Part shown: positions 1 through 9,585 of the stretch, one piece after another
How the letters are laid out: every line of letters begins with the position of its first letter
Numbering within the stretch: the first letter of the stretch is position 1
Source: Nitrospinales bacterium
GTDB taxonomy: Bacteria; Nitrospinota_A; UBA7883; JACRGQ01
DNA: 64,000 nucleotides
Assembly: GCA_023248495.1 (NCBI GenBank)
Contig: JAHFEK010000004.1
Span: 17,044-81,043, forward strand
Direction: 5' to 3'
Notes under the pieces: generated by a model
Database searches by the model: none
What the model was told of the DNA's origin: nothing
Seen by the model: only the letters and a program-made list of their open reading frames with translations
Program-made: the position numbers and the translations under genes

Positions 1-1261
1 TAAAAACAAACGACACGTCGTCATCGGGGGCACGGCCGCCGAGGTGCGTTTCAAATTCGCGCCTGATGATTTCATAGGCGGCCCGCGGTACCAGGCCCGC
101 CAACATCGGTCCGATTTCCTTTCGGAACTTCTCCTCAAATACCGTTCCCCCGGCATCAACCTGCTCCATCAGGCCATCGCTGTAAACAAGAAGAAGCTGT
201 CCCGTTTCCGGCTTATGGACGATATCCCGATAGCGGTCATCGGTTATAGGATCTATGGCGAATTGCCCAAGAATGAATCCGGCCTCCATTTCGACCTGCC
301 GCACCGTGCCGTCGGGCTTTATCAGCCAGGGCCTAGGATGCCCGCCCGCCGCCATTTTGATTTCGCGCTCCTCAAAATCCATCAGCAGGTAGATGGCGGT
401 AAGATAGTCCGGTCTCTCCCCGCAATACTTGGTGAGACGCTCATTCATCTGATGCAAAAACGCCGAAGGGGTGCTGGGTGATTTTTTCGCGGGGTTGGTT
501 TTGCAAATATCCGCCAGCGACGCCGCCAGAATATTCAGCAGAATCTCCTCAATATCGTGTCCGGCCACATCATGCAGATACAGACCCGCATACTGCGATT
601 GGAACCGCACCCATTTGACGATGTCGCCACCCCCGACGCTCCGCACCGAGCGGTAGGCGGGAGAAATGGTGAACACCGGGACAATTTCCGGCGGCGTGGC
701 AATGAAGCGTAGCACGTCATTGGCCCTGAACAGGGCGTTTTCCATCCGTTTGGCATACAGGGTCAAGGATTTCTCCGCTTCCTTGCGCCCGGTGATGTCC
801 CTGATTATGGCAACCGCGTGCCACCGCCCATTCAGCCGTATCGGCGACACATAGTAGGATATCTCCATCGGAAATTCCTCGCCGTTTTTCCGCAACGCCG
901 AAAGCTCCAGCGTCCGCCCAAATATCTTTCCCGCGCTGCTCGTTTCCTTGAATCGGGCGACACCCGCGACATGGCGATCCACATATTGCGGGGGGATGAT
1001 AAAGTCGGACAGCAGTTTCCCCAGCATCTCCTCCGCCTTGTAGCCGAATATCCGCTCGGCCGCCATATTCCAGAAGTTGGTGATGCCATCGTCGTCCATC
1101 ATGATTATGGCATCGTTGGAGGAAGATGTGATGGCGGTGAACTTGGCCTGAAGATCATCCAGCCCCTTTTGACCGGCCATTGGTTTCTTGTTGGCCTTTT
1201 CGAGCCGGGAAATCTTCCTTTTGAGGGACGCATTCTCCCGCTGCATCTCTTCTTTATTCAT
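1..1261 (-). CDS. PAS-domain sensor with C-terminal SpoIIE/PP2C-type phosphatase domain, truncated by left window edge
   Basis: Manual reverse-strand translation from the ATG at 1261 gives an open frame to base 1 (MNKEEMQRENASLKRKISRLEKANKKP...TAITSSSNDAIIMMDDDGITNFWNMAAERIFGYKAEEMLGK...DITGRKEAEKSL...GGDIVKWVRFQSQYAGLYLHDVAGHDIEEILLNILAAS...FLHQMNERLTKYCGERPDYLTAIYLLMDFEEREIKMAAGGHPRPWLIKPDG...YSDGLMEQ). Not in the supplied ORF track because it runs off the edge. Confidence 0.85.
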   Translation of the reverse strand, partial: MNKEEMQRENASLKRKISRLEKANKKPMAGQKGLDDLQAKFTAITSSSNDAIIMMDDDGITNFWNMAAERIFGYKAEEMLGKLLSDFIIPPQYVDRHVAGVARFKETSSAGKIFGRTLELSALRKNGEEFPMEISYYVSPIRLNGRWHAVAIIRDITGRKEAEKSLTLYAKRMENALFRANDVLRFIATPPEIVPVFTISPAYRSVRSVGGGDIVKWVRFQSQYAGLYLHDVAGHDIEEILLNILAASLADICKTNPAKKSPSTPSAFLHQMNERLTKYCGERPDYLTAIYLLMDFEEREIKMAAGGHPRPWLIKPDGTVRQVEMEAGFILGQFAIDPITDDRYRDIVHKPETGQLLLVYSDGLMEQVDAGGTVFEEKFRKEIGPMLAGLVPRAAYEIIRREFETHLGGRAPDDDVSFVF

Positions 1262-1464
1262 ACAGGGGCACCCTTGCAAATGAGCGTCCCGCAATGCCCA
1301 AGAGACACCATACAAATCTCCCGCGGCAATTGAGTGTTATTCATATGGCTGATATTACTTTGGCCTTGGGCGAAAGGGTATGACACAAGTCATTCATCAT
1401 TCCCGCCGTGCATGAAAAAAAGGGAAGGATTTCAACGCATTTGATGCCGTTCCAAAAGGCAACC

Positions 1465-2502
1465 CTAAATCAGATTCAGGAAACCCAGCATTGCGATCAC
1501 CCGGCGGCTGACCTCGTCCGGCGCAACATCTTCCATACATTCGTGTTTGCGTTTGCACGCGCGCGAAAAACAGGGAGCGCAGTTGAGTTTCGCCTGCAAG
1601 ACATCAACCGGGCCGCGGCTCACGGGGCCGGTTTTTTGGGGAGACGTCGGCCCGAAGATAGCCACTATCGGGCGGTCGAACGCGGCGGCGATATGCATGG
1701 GGCCGCTGTCCACCGACACCATCAAGGCGCAGCGGGCCAACAGCGCCGATGATTCCGCGAGGCCCAGCCCGCCTGCCAGGTTGTACAGCCCGTCACGGCC
1801 ATCGATGATTTGATTAATCAGCGGGGCATCCGCCCCGGAGCCGGTGAAGACCACCGGCAAGCCGCTCTTTCCGTGAACATCCCCCGCAAGGGCGTGCCAG
1901 CGGGCGGCGGGCCACATCTTGGTCTTCCAGCGCGCGCCCACGTGAAACACCACAAAGGGGCCGCGAATGCCCAGCCCTTCCAACAGGGAATCCACCTGCG
2001 CGCCGGACTGGGCGGGAATATCGAAAGTGAAATCAGGATACGGCGGCGGCGCGATGGCGAACAGCCGCAGGGCGCGGAACAACACAGCCACCGCGTGGGG
2101 CTGTTTGCCCGGTTCCACTTTGTGATTGTAAAGCCAGCGGCTCCCCTCCCGCGCGTTGGAGAACCCCGCGCGGACTTTGGCGCCGGAAAGCGCGGTGACC
2201 AGACCGCTGCGGAGCAACCCCTGCAAGTCGAGGCAGACATCGTACTTCTCCCGCCGGATCCAGTTCATCAGCGTGGCGATTTCCCCCCATGTGCGCGGGC
2301 GGTACCATTCCCTCCCCCACGCCGCCCGGCGGAAGGGCCAAACCCGGCGCACGCCACGGACGTTTTTCACAAGCCCGGCGAACGCGTCGTTCACCATCCA
2401 ATCCACTTGGACGCCGGGCATCGCCTCTTTGAGCCGGTTCACAAACGCAATAGCGTGCACCACATCGCCTATCGAGCTGAGCTTGACAATCAGGACTTTC
2501 AT
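1465..2502 (-). CDS. waaC: Glycosyltransferase family 9, lipopolysaccharide heptosyltransferase I-like
   Basis: MKVLIVKLSSIGDVVHAIAFVNRLKEAMPGVQVDWMVNDAFAGLV start and the C-terminal VSVDSGPMHIAAAFDRPIVAIFGPTSPQKTGP motif typical of the heptosyltransferase family. Confidence 0.8.
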   Translation of the reverse strand: MKVLIVKLSSIGDVVHAIAFVNRLKEAMPGVQVDWMVNDAFAGLVKNVRGVRRVWPFRRAAWGREWYRPRTWGEIATLMNWIRREKYDVCLDLQGLLRSGLVTALSGAKVRAGFSNAREGSRWLYNHKVEPGKQPHAVAVLFRALRLFAIAPPPYPDFTFDIPAQSGAQVDSLLEGLGIRGPFVVFHVGARWKTKMWPAARWHALAGDVHGKSGLPVVFTGSGADAPLINQIIDGRDGLYNLAGGLGLAESSALLARCALMVSVDSGPMHIAAAFDRPIVAIFGPTSPQKTGPVSRGPVDVLQAKLNCAPCFSRACKRKHECMEDVAPDEVSRRVIAMLGFLNLI

Positions 2503-3569
2503 TGACGGCCTTCCGTTCTCCGCAGTTTGAGTCCCGCCTCACTCTTGAGCCAAGGATCGATGCCGGGGGCCGCCAGCGCTTTCTTGAACAGGGCCGCGGC
2601 GGCGGACCGGTCACCCGCGTTTTCCCGCAATGAGCCCCGCACGTAATATAACAAGGGTTCCCATAACTCGCGCAGCCGGGGATCGACTTCGGGCAGCCGG
2701 TTAAACAGGCGAATGACGGCGGCCTCTTCATTCGCCGCATCCCCCAAAGCATGGTAAGCGAGAAGACGGTCGAATTCCGCGGCCACGGTGCCCGGCAATT
2801 CCTGTTCGAGCAGCGCTGCCCATTCCAGCGATTTGCGCGGATTCCCTTCATGCACCACATACGTCCGGGCCAGAAAATCGGCCACCTCCACGCGGGAAAG
2901 CAGCGCGGCGCTGAATGCCTTTTCGGCGAGCGCCAGCCCTTCCTCCTTGGTGCCGCTCAACCCGAGCATCCCGACGATCCACCGCAACGGCGAAGGAAGC
3001 CTCCCCACATAATATTTGTAGATCGCCGGCCCGATCATCGCGTCCCCATGCTGTGGATAGAGCGCATAGAGGCGGTCGAAAATGGCCGCGCTTTTCTTCC
3101 CGTGGGTCATGGCGGACAAGTAATCGCCGACATGCGCGTGCATGCGGGCAAGAAAAGCATGCGACCCCGCTTTGTAAAAGAGCGCCTCGAAATCGTCCGG
3201 TTTTTTCGCCAATATCGCGTCGCATAGGACGATCACCTCCGCAAGACCGCTCTCAAACGCCGCCGTGTCGCGCGTCTTTTTTTTGGGAGGCGGCGTGATG
3301 CAGTAATACGACGCCATGACGGCCCAACGGGCATCCGATTCGGCAATCCCCCACCCGATGGCCGCCATATAAAAACGCCCCGCCGGTGAGGAGGGGTGCG
3401 TGGCGGCTAACTGGCTGAAAACCTCTTTCGCCTCCGCGAACCGCAGGCTGTAGGAATAATCCAGCCCCCGCAATATTTCATTCTGGCCGGTGAATGACGC
3501 CTCTCCCGCAAACGCCGGATGGACCACGGCGGTCAGCCAGAGGAGGACAACGGCTATAACGCGCGGCAT
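2499..3569 (-). CDS. Secreted TPR-like repeat protein of unknown function
   Basis: Signal peptide-like N-terminus (MPRVIAVVLLWLTAVVHPAFAGE) followed by helical TPR-like sequence; overlaps the start of the downstream waaC-like gene. Confidence 0.6.
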   Translation of the reverse strand: MPRVIAVVLLWLTAVVHPAFAGEASFTGQNEILRGLDYSYSLRFAEAKEVFSQLAATHPSSPAGRFYMAAIGWGIAESDARWAVMASYYCITPPPKKKTRDTAAFESGLAEVIVLCDAILAKKPDDFEALFYKAGSHAFLARMHAHVGDYLSAMTHGKKSAAIFDRLYALYPQHGDAMIGPAIYKYYVGRLPSPLRWIVGMLGLSGTKEEGLALAEKAFSAALLSRVEVADFLARTYVVHEGNPRKSLEWAALLEQELPGTVAAEFDRLLAYHALGDAANEEAAVIRLFNRLPEVDPRLRELWEPLLYYVRGSLRENAGDRSAAAALFKKALAAPGIDPWLKSEAGLKLRRTEGRQ

Positions 3570-3572
3570 TGG

Positions 3573-3833
3573 CTATACGCGCCCCATGCGGCGCGTCAGT
3601 TTTGCCACCAGCTCGCCGGCCGTTATCCGGTGCTTGGCGATGCAAATGCCATTATGGAAAAGCAGAGGGATATCCAACCCGTATTCCTTCCTCAACCGCG
3701 GATCAGCGGCAACATCAACATAGGTGATGGAAAGGGGTATTTTTCTGGACGCCTCGCGGGCGGCAACCGCCATCTCTTCGCACAGATGACAATCTTCTTT
3801 GGAATAAAGAAGCAGTTCCATCGGCAGTTGCAT
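3573..3833 (-). CDS. Glutaredoxin-like small thiol protein
   Basis: MQLPMELLLYSKEDCHLCEEMAVAAREASRKIPLSITYVDVAADPRLRKEYGLDIPLLFHNGICI: thioredoxin-fold CHLC motif and cis-Pro region. Confidence 0.75.
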   Translation of the reverse strand: MQLPMELLLYSKEDCHLCEEMAVAAREASRKIPLSITYVDVAADPRLRKEYGLDIPLLFHNGICIAKHRITAGELVAKLTRRMGRV

Positions 3834-3917
3834 TTTACCGTTCCCCTTTCAACGGGACACAGTTTACCACTTTCCAACAACCTGGCACTAGCGCGACCCT
3901 TTTTGAAACGGAGAGAA

Positions 3918-6020
3918 TCAACGCGGTTCGTACCGCCTAATAAGCCAGTCGCCGTTGTTACGCTCAAGCGTAACCCGGTATTTCGCGTCTATGCCGGCGA
4001 AAAATCCATCCACGTCTTCGGTGGGGATAGAATGCGGCACAACCAACCAGCCCCCTTCCCGCAGCCTGCCGGCGAACCGCGAGATATACACCCTCCCCCG
4101 CTCTGACGGCAAAAGCAAGAAGTGGGATGCGGGGGCTATCGGAAGCCATAAACGGCAAGACCCCGTATAGTCCACCGGCCCTTCGGAATCGATATCCGGC
4201 AAAAGCGGAGGCATCATCAAATTCACCACCACCAGCGGATCCCCTTTTTTATAATGAACCTCTTTCAGAATGTCCACAAACGGTTTCTCCGCCTTGGGAA
4301 GCAACTCATAAATGCGCGGCGTATGATCCCGCCGAAACGTCTCGCTGAAAAATCTGGGAAGGTTCGGGTTTCCCCATGTGGCGATAAACAACACCGCGCT
4401 GAAGGGAACCAACACCGCCCAAAGCGTGAGACGATAGACAGGCTTATCCTTGAAAACCGCCATAGCCGTGACTGCGCAGGTGAAATGGAGAGGGGCAAGG
4501 TTGAGAATATTGCTCTCGGCGCTGCGGCTGATAAAGTAGCTGGCCGTGGTCCAAAAAAGTCCTATAATCCCGAAAAGGGCCGGCCATCCTTTAAGCCTAT
4601 GCCGGAAGGACGCGGCGGCACAGATGGAAACAGCGGTGAAAAGCAGCAACAGCCCCCACACCCCGCCTTGCGGGTCTATGGGGAATGCGCCGAAGCCGTT
4701 TTTATAAGCCATTGCATACTCGATAAACGCGAACCAGTCCGGCAAATGGCCTAAACCGAAAATGTAATAAGAATTAATCGCCCCGAACAGAATCAGAAAC
4801 GGCAACAGGGATGAGAGAAAAAGCATCGATACCCGCCGCGGCAGGCCGGCATTGTCAGTCCCATAACGGTGTTTGGCAATTTCCCATGTTATCCACAAAG
4901 ATTGAGGCAGCCAAACGCTCGTGCTGTAAATGAAGCTTTCGAAACTCCAGAAACACCCGGCCGCCCATATGCAGGAACCGGCCCAGAAACGCGCCTCCCG
5001 CGCGCCGCCGCCGACATTTTCCTCCGTGATATTCCAATAGCTCCAAGCAAGGAGAACGTAGCAAAAAATGAACCTCATTCCACCGGTGCTGGGAAATGTG
5101 TTCAAACCGATATGTTCAGGCGTTCCGCCCGACACCATAAACGCCAAGGTGACGGTTAACAACAATCCGGCCAACGCTCCGAATGTATCCTGCCGAATGG
5201 CCCGCCTCAACACGCCGTACATAACAAGTGCGCATAACAGCTGCAACACCGAAGCCGCAACATAAAGGCTGACATGCGGCGATTTGAACGGCAAGGCCGC
5301 CAAAAGGAGAATATTCAGAAAACCGTATTGGCTGGGCACATCCCACAATAGCCAGCCCCCCTGACGCACCAAGACCGCGGCGCCAACGAAAAATTCATGA
5401 TTTTCGTTTATGGAAAAGGGAACCCGAAATGCCGCCAGCGCCAATATTGCCATCAGGACAAGTTCCAACAAAACGCGTGGAATTTTGAAAATTGGGGATG
5501 CGGCGGCCTCAACCACGTCACGCGGCTTATACCAGAGGGCAAAAGTAGCGGCCACAACCGCCGCTAAATACTGTTGCGCTCCGCCCGTGACGAAGCGGTA
5601 AACCGGCGCGAACCTGGACAACAGACCCCACGCCGCATACGCCGCAGCCAGCGTGAATAAGGACTTGGCTATTTTCTCCTTGTCCCGCGACGCCACATCC
5701 GCCGCACCGCCAAGAAAGAACCAATGGGCCAGAGCAAAACCGCATAATAGCGGGATGTCGCCAGCGGGAATTATAAAAACGCAAAACGCCAATGCAACGA
5801 AGGCAGTGCACCACCGGAAAATTTCCAAAACCGGACGCATCTTCGGATGCTGGAAGGGATAATGAACGGCATGAAGAAGAGGGAGAAAGACCCCGCCTAT
5901 AAGCATGTATTGAGCCCACTCGTAGGGTTCGCCGTTATGGGGCAGAATCAGATGGCCGAGACCAAGAACCGCGAGGGCCACTCCGAAGCCAGACATCAGA
6001 ATTAAATCGACATTTCCCAT
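3918..6020 (-). CDS. Large polytopic membrane protein, possibly GT-C-like
   Basis: 700 aa with many hydrophobic segments; no catalytic motif securely identified. Confidence 0.6.
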   Translation of the reverse strand: MGNVDLILMSGFGVALAVLGLGHLILPHNGEPYEWAQYMLIGGVFLPLLHAVHYPFQHPKMRPVLEIFRWCTAFVALAFCVFIIPAGDIPLLCGFALAHWFFLGGAADVASRDKEKIAKSLFTLAAAYAAWGLLSRFAPVYRFVTGGAQQYLAAVVAATFALWYKPRDVVEAAASPIFKIPRVLLELVLMAILALAAFRVPFSINENHEFFVGAAVLVRQGGWLLWDVPSQYGFLNILLLAALPFKSPHVSLYVAASVLQLLCALVMYGVLRRAIRQDTFGALAGLLLTVTLAFMVSGGTPEHIGLNTFPSTGGMRFIFCYVLLAWSYWNITEENVGGGAREARFWAGSCIWAAGCFWSFESFIYSTSVWLPQSLWITWEIAKHRYGTDNAGLPRRVSMLFLSSLLPFLILFGAINSYYIFGLGHLPDWFAFIEYAMAYKNGFGAFPIDPQGGVWGLLLLFTAVSICAAASFRHRLKGWPALFGIIGLFWTTASYFISRSAESNILNLAPLHFTCAVTAMAVFKDKPVYRLTLWAVLVPFSAVLFIATWGNPNLPRFFSETFRRDHTPRIYELLPKAEKPFVDILKEVHYKKGDPLVVVNLMMPPLLPDIDSEGPVDYTGSCRLWLPIAPASHFLLLPSERGRVYISRFAGRLREGGWLVVPHSIPTEDVDGFFAGIDAKYRVTLERNNGDWLIRRYEPR

Positions 6021-6118
6021 GTCAAAGTCTTACCAATTCAAGCGGTTCTCGCGTCATCACGAATCCCATCCCATGGGACACAGTGTACCACCTTCCGGCG
6101 TGCCCCCAATTTATGGCA

Positions 6119-6161
6119 TAACAATTTTTGTCATATCGGACATTTTTTGGGATATTTTCAG
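6119..6161 (+). promoter_or_regulatory. Conserved block upstream of pilin copy 1, containing an imperfect TAACAA-TTT-TTGTCA inverted repeat
   Basis: Matches 6920-6963 upstream of the second pilin at almost the same distance from the start codon (about 242 versus 245 bp). Confidence 0.5.
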
Positions 6162-6360
6162 CGTTTTAAATATTTCTTAGCGTGCATCGTAAAAGGCGTT
6201 TTTATATTTTACAAGATTGATTTGTATGGCAGTATATCGACGATACAAGATGGGGATAATCGTGAGTTTTCATCTTGGTCTGAAACCTGCAACGTGAAAG
6301 TGCAGTGTTTAAAGGTGCTAGAAAGCGCCAAAGGCAATTAACTTTTTAGGAGGCAATAAC

Positions 6361-6753
6361 ATGTTTAAGAGAACTCTGAAGGGCGAGAAGGGCTTTACCC
6401 TCATCGAACTGCTGGTCGTCGTGGCGATCATCGGTATCCTCGTCGCGATAGCCATCCCGCAGTTCGCCAATTATAAAAAGCAGGCTAACGACGGCGGCAG
6501 CGAATCCGACGTGCGCAACCTTGCGTTGGCGGCGGAATCATACTACGCGACCAACAACGCATATCCGGCAACGGCCGCCGCGTTCGCCGCTGCCACGGCA
6601 GCCCCCGCGGACATCGCCTCGGCCGGTTTCAAAGGAACGAAGAACGTCACCCTTACGTTCACCAACGCCACCACGGCATTTTCAATCACCGGTTACAACA
6701 CAGGCGGCACCAAGACCTTCACCTGGAACTCCGCCAGCGGCGGCATGCAGTAA
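6361..6753 (+). CDS. pilA: Type IV major pilin, copy 1
   Basis: MFKRTLKGEKG|FTLIELLVVVAIIGILVAIAIPQFANYKKQAND: canonical type III signal with prepilin peptidase site; RBS aggagg upstream. Confidence 0.95.
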   Translation: MFKRTLKGEKGFTLIELLVVVAIIGILVAIAIPQFANYKKQANDGGSESDVRNLALAAESYYATNNAYPATAAAFAAATAAPADIASAGFKGTKNVTLTFTNATTAFSITGYNTGGTKTFTWNSASGGMQ

Positions 6754-6776
6754 ACTGCTAACCGTATAATCCTCAT

Positions 6777-6811
6777 AAAGGCATGGGGCTTCCGCCCCAT
6801 GCCTTTTTTTT
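6777..6811 (+). terminator. Rho-independent terminator after pilin copy 1
   Basis: aaaGGCATGGGGC-ttcc-GCCCCATGCCtttttttt: perfect 10-bp stem plus U-tract. Confidence 0.93.
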
Positions 6812-6918
6812 ATCCATTCACTGCTCCCTTAATTCCACTTGACGGGGTCTCTTGAAAATGGCTCCGTTAAAGAACGGGATTTTTTTCTTCCCTGATATAA
6901 GTGAAAATTAAGCTAGTT

Positions 6919-6963
6919 ATGACAATTTTTGTCATGTTGGACAATTTTTTAAACTTTTTTCAG
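6919..6963 (+). promoter_or_regulatory. Conserved block upstream of pilin copy 2 with perfect palindrome ATGACAA-TTT-TTGTCAT
   Basis: 17-nt perfect inverted repeat at 6919-6935; the following GGACAATTTTTT...TTTTTTCAG matches the copy 1 upstream region. Confidence 0.5.
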
Positions 6964-7164
6964 ACCTTTCCAACCAATGTGCAATTGATAAAGCAAGAAG
7001 CATTAATCGGTGACATGCCATTGAATTGTTAAAGATTGCATACTAGCCGGAGAAGATCGCAACCAGCTGCTTCAATCTTGGTCTGAAACCTGCATTTTCA
7101 AGGTGCATGTGTTTAACGGCGCATAAGAACGCCTGATGTAACCAACTTTTTAGGAGGCAATAAC

Positions 7165-7557
7165 ATGTTTAAGAGAACTCTGAAGGACGAGAAGGGCTTT
7201 ACCCTCATCGAACTGCTGGTCGTCGTGGCGATCATCGGTATCCTCGTCGCGATAGCCATCCCGCAGTTCGCCAATTATAAAAAGCAGGCTAACGACGGCG
7301 GCAGCGAATCCGACGTGCGCAACCTTGCGTTGGCGGCGGAATCATACTACGCGACCAACAACGCGTATCCGGCAACGGCCGCCGCGTTCGCCTCCGATAC
7401 GGCAGCCCCAGCGGACATCGCCTCGGCCGGTTTCAAAGGAACGAAGAACGTCACCCTTACGTTCACCAACGCCACCACGGCATTTTCAATCACCGGTTAC
7501 CACGTTGGCGGCACCAAGACTTTTACCTGGAACTCCGCCAGCGGCGGCATGCAGTAA
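7165..7557 (+). CDS. pilA: Type IV major pilin, copy 2
   Basis: Same length as copy 1, with about 13 nucleotide and 5 amino acid differences counted by eye (G8D, AA to SD, NT to HV). Confidence 0.95.
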   Translation: MFKRTLKDEKGFTLIELLVVVAIIGILVAIAIPQFANYKKQANDGGSESDVRNLALAAESYYATNNAYPATAAAFASDTAAPADIASAGFKGTKNVTLTFTNATTAFSITGYHVGGTKTFTWNSASGGMQ

Positions 7558-7580
7558 GCTGCCAACCGTATAATCCTTAT

Positions 7581-7613
7581 AAAGGCATGGGGCTTCCGCC
7601 CCATGCCTTTTTT
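7581..7613 (+). terminator. Rho-independent terminator after pilin copy 2
   Basis: aaaGGCATGGGGCttccGCCCCATGCCtttttt: stem identical to the terminator after copy 1. Confidence 0.93.
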
Positions 7614-7728
7614 ATTACCTATGGGTGGATGCCCAATTTCGGAAAACAAACAAAATTTTATAAGTGTACTCGCCCTATGGACGCTCTGCTATCATCAACA
7701 CATGTCCGACACTGGAAAAAGTTAAGGT

Positions 7729-9585
7729 ATGAATAACCCCCGCGTACTCCGCACCATCTTCTTCGTTGTACTTCTTGCCACCGTTCTATCGACATTCCGC
7801 CCCGGCATCAATGCGCCCATGACGCTTGATATGCGCATGATCACCTACAAAAACACGATGATAACCGCGCCTGATGGCATCCTGCGGGTATTTCAGGGGG
7901 ACTTCTGCGGCGGATGCCGCGTGGATCTGCCGGTTAATCTATCCACCGGCTTCTACCGCCCGCTAGTCAACGCCGTTTTTTGGTTTGAATACCGCTTCGC
8001 CGGGAATAACGAAGCGATATACAACTTCGACCAAATCCTGTTTCACTGGGCCTGCGCGCTGATGGTCTTCTTCCTTGCCGCACGGCTGGCGCCGGATAAA
8101 CCCTTACTGCCCTTCATTGCCGCCACGCTATTCGCCCTACACCCCGCCAATGCCTATGCCGCCACCCGCGATGTGCGGGCTGACTCGCTTTGCCTCCTGT
8201 TTTATCTCGGCGCACTCATAGCCTACCTCCGCGCTTTTCCCCCCGCGGCGCCGCCGCGCCGGGAATTTCTTCTCATTGCCTTTGCCTGTTACCTTGGCGC
8301 GATATTGAGCAAAGAAATGGGGGCAACGCTCCCCGCCGTGCTGATGATGCTCCACCTGCGCCTGTGGTTCGGCGAAGGACGTCCCCCGCGGGAAATTCTG
8401 CACACCCTCCCCTTCTGGCTCTTATTCGCGGCATATATGATGATGCGGGCACTTCTTTTTTCACAGGCGTGGGAGAGCCCCTACCTGTTGGTTCATACTT
8501 CGCATGTCCTCTACGTCAACGCGATTAAAAACTTCGCCATTTACCTCCTGCGCTACTTAATGCCGATGGGGGCCGAATACTCCACATTGTTGCCGAAAAT
8601 GATAAATTTCATCGATGCCAGCTTCGCCGATCCCCTCATATATTTTTCGTCGGCGCTTCTTATCCTGATTACCGCCGCGGCGCTATTGAATAGCCGGCGG
8701 CATCCCACGGCGGCGTTTTTGACCTTCTTCCTGCTGATTACGATGACACCCCTGACCATGGTCACCCATATCACCGACATTACCGACATAAATATGCTTA
8801 AAGCGCCCGAACGCTTTATGTATATCCCTTCCGTTCCCCTGTTGTTGCTGTTCGCGCTCCTTCTGCACGGTGCCTACGCCCGGATGCAAAAGAATTGGAT
8901 GAAAACGGGGGCCGCCATCGCCGGTGTGGGCGTATCGCTTTTCCTGGGATTTCAATCCAATCTCCACACGGCGGCCATCAACAGCAAAATGGCGACGCTA
9001 AAAAGCCTCTACCTTATTCCTAAAGAGCGCCTCACCCCCCGCATGTTGCTCATGCGTGAATGCTTCTACGCCGAACTTGTAGACATTCCCTTGGGTAATT
9101 TTGCCGACGCGGAGAACCGGTTGGCAAAAGTATTGGAGAATAACCCGCCGATACCCATGCCCTATGTGACGCTCGGATTTATCTACCTGGAAACAAAGCG
9201 GTGGGAACTGATACCGCCGCTCGTATCGCAATGGAACAACCTCACGCCTGAAGACATTCTTAACCTTCGGAGAAAAAACCCAACCATCGAGAACGAATAC
9301 CTTGGCGCTTACCACAATTTCCCCTACCTGCTGGCCGCGGCGGCGGCGCACCGGGGCGAAGCGAGCCAAACGGCGGATTTACTCTGCTCCGCGCTCCGGC
9401 GGGGTTATAATGAAGAGGCGGTTTTAGGCGGGCTGCGCGAGGATTACCTGCTGAACGGTCCGCCTCAATGCCGCGCGGCAAAGAACGAGGCCCTCTGCCG
9501 TAAAAACGCATCCATCCCCGATTTCGCCGGATGGCGGCAACCGCTCGATCCAAAACGTTGCGAGGAATGGAAGAAACTCCTCTAG
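7729..9585 (+). CDS. Polytopic membrane protein, GT-C/TMTC-like glycosyltransferase candidate
   Basis: Acidic region in the first loop (PMTLDMRMITYKN, GGCRVDLPVNLSTGFYRPLVNAVFWFEYRFAGNNEAIYNFDQILFHW), multiple TM helices and a soluble C-terminus; layout resembles O-mannosyltransferase-like TMTC/GT-C proteins. Confidence 0.6.
   Translation: MNNPRVLRTIFFVVLLATVLSTFRPGINAPMTLDMRMITYKNTMITAPDGILRVFQGDFCGGCRVDLPVNLSTGFYRPLVNAVFWFEYRFAGNNEAIYNFDQILFHWACALMVFFLAARLAPDKPLLPFIAATLFALHPANAYAATRDVRADSLCLLFYLGALIAYLRAFPPAAPPRREFLLIAFACYLGAILSKEMGATLPAVLMMLHLRLWFGEGRPPREILHTLPFWLLFAAYMMMRALLFSQAWESPYLLVHTSHVLYVNAIKNFAIYLLRYLMPMGAEYSTLLPKMINFIDASFADPLIYFSSALLILITAAALLNSRRHPTAAFLTFFLLITMTPLTMVTHITDITDINMLKAPERFMYIPSVPLLLLFALLLHGAYARMQKNWMKTGAAIAGVGVSLFLGFQSNLHTAAINSKMATLKSLYLIPKERLTPRMLLMRECFYAELVDIPLGNFADAENRLAKVLENNPPIPMPYVTLGFIYLETKRWELIPPLVSQWNNLTPEDILNLRRKNPTIENEYLGAYHNFPYLLAAAAAHRGEASQTADLLCSALRRGYNEEAVLGGLREDYLLNGPPQCRAAKNEALCRKNASIPDFAGWRQPLDPKRCEEWKKLL

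Noticed and set aside
6110-6140. Possible sigma-54 promoter TGGCATAACAATTTTTG upstream of pilin copy 1
   Set aside because: The -12 element does not match TTGCW and the second pilin lacks the -24 GG at this place.
6147-6341. 64-aa ORF in the leader of pilin copy 1
   Set aside because: The second pilin leader has no equivalent ORF, so the conserved leader elements are better explained as RNA/DNA signals.
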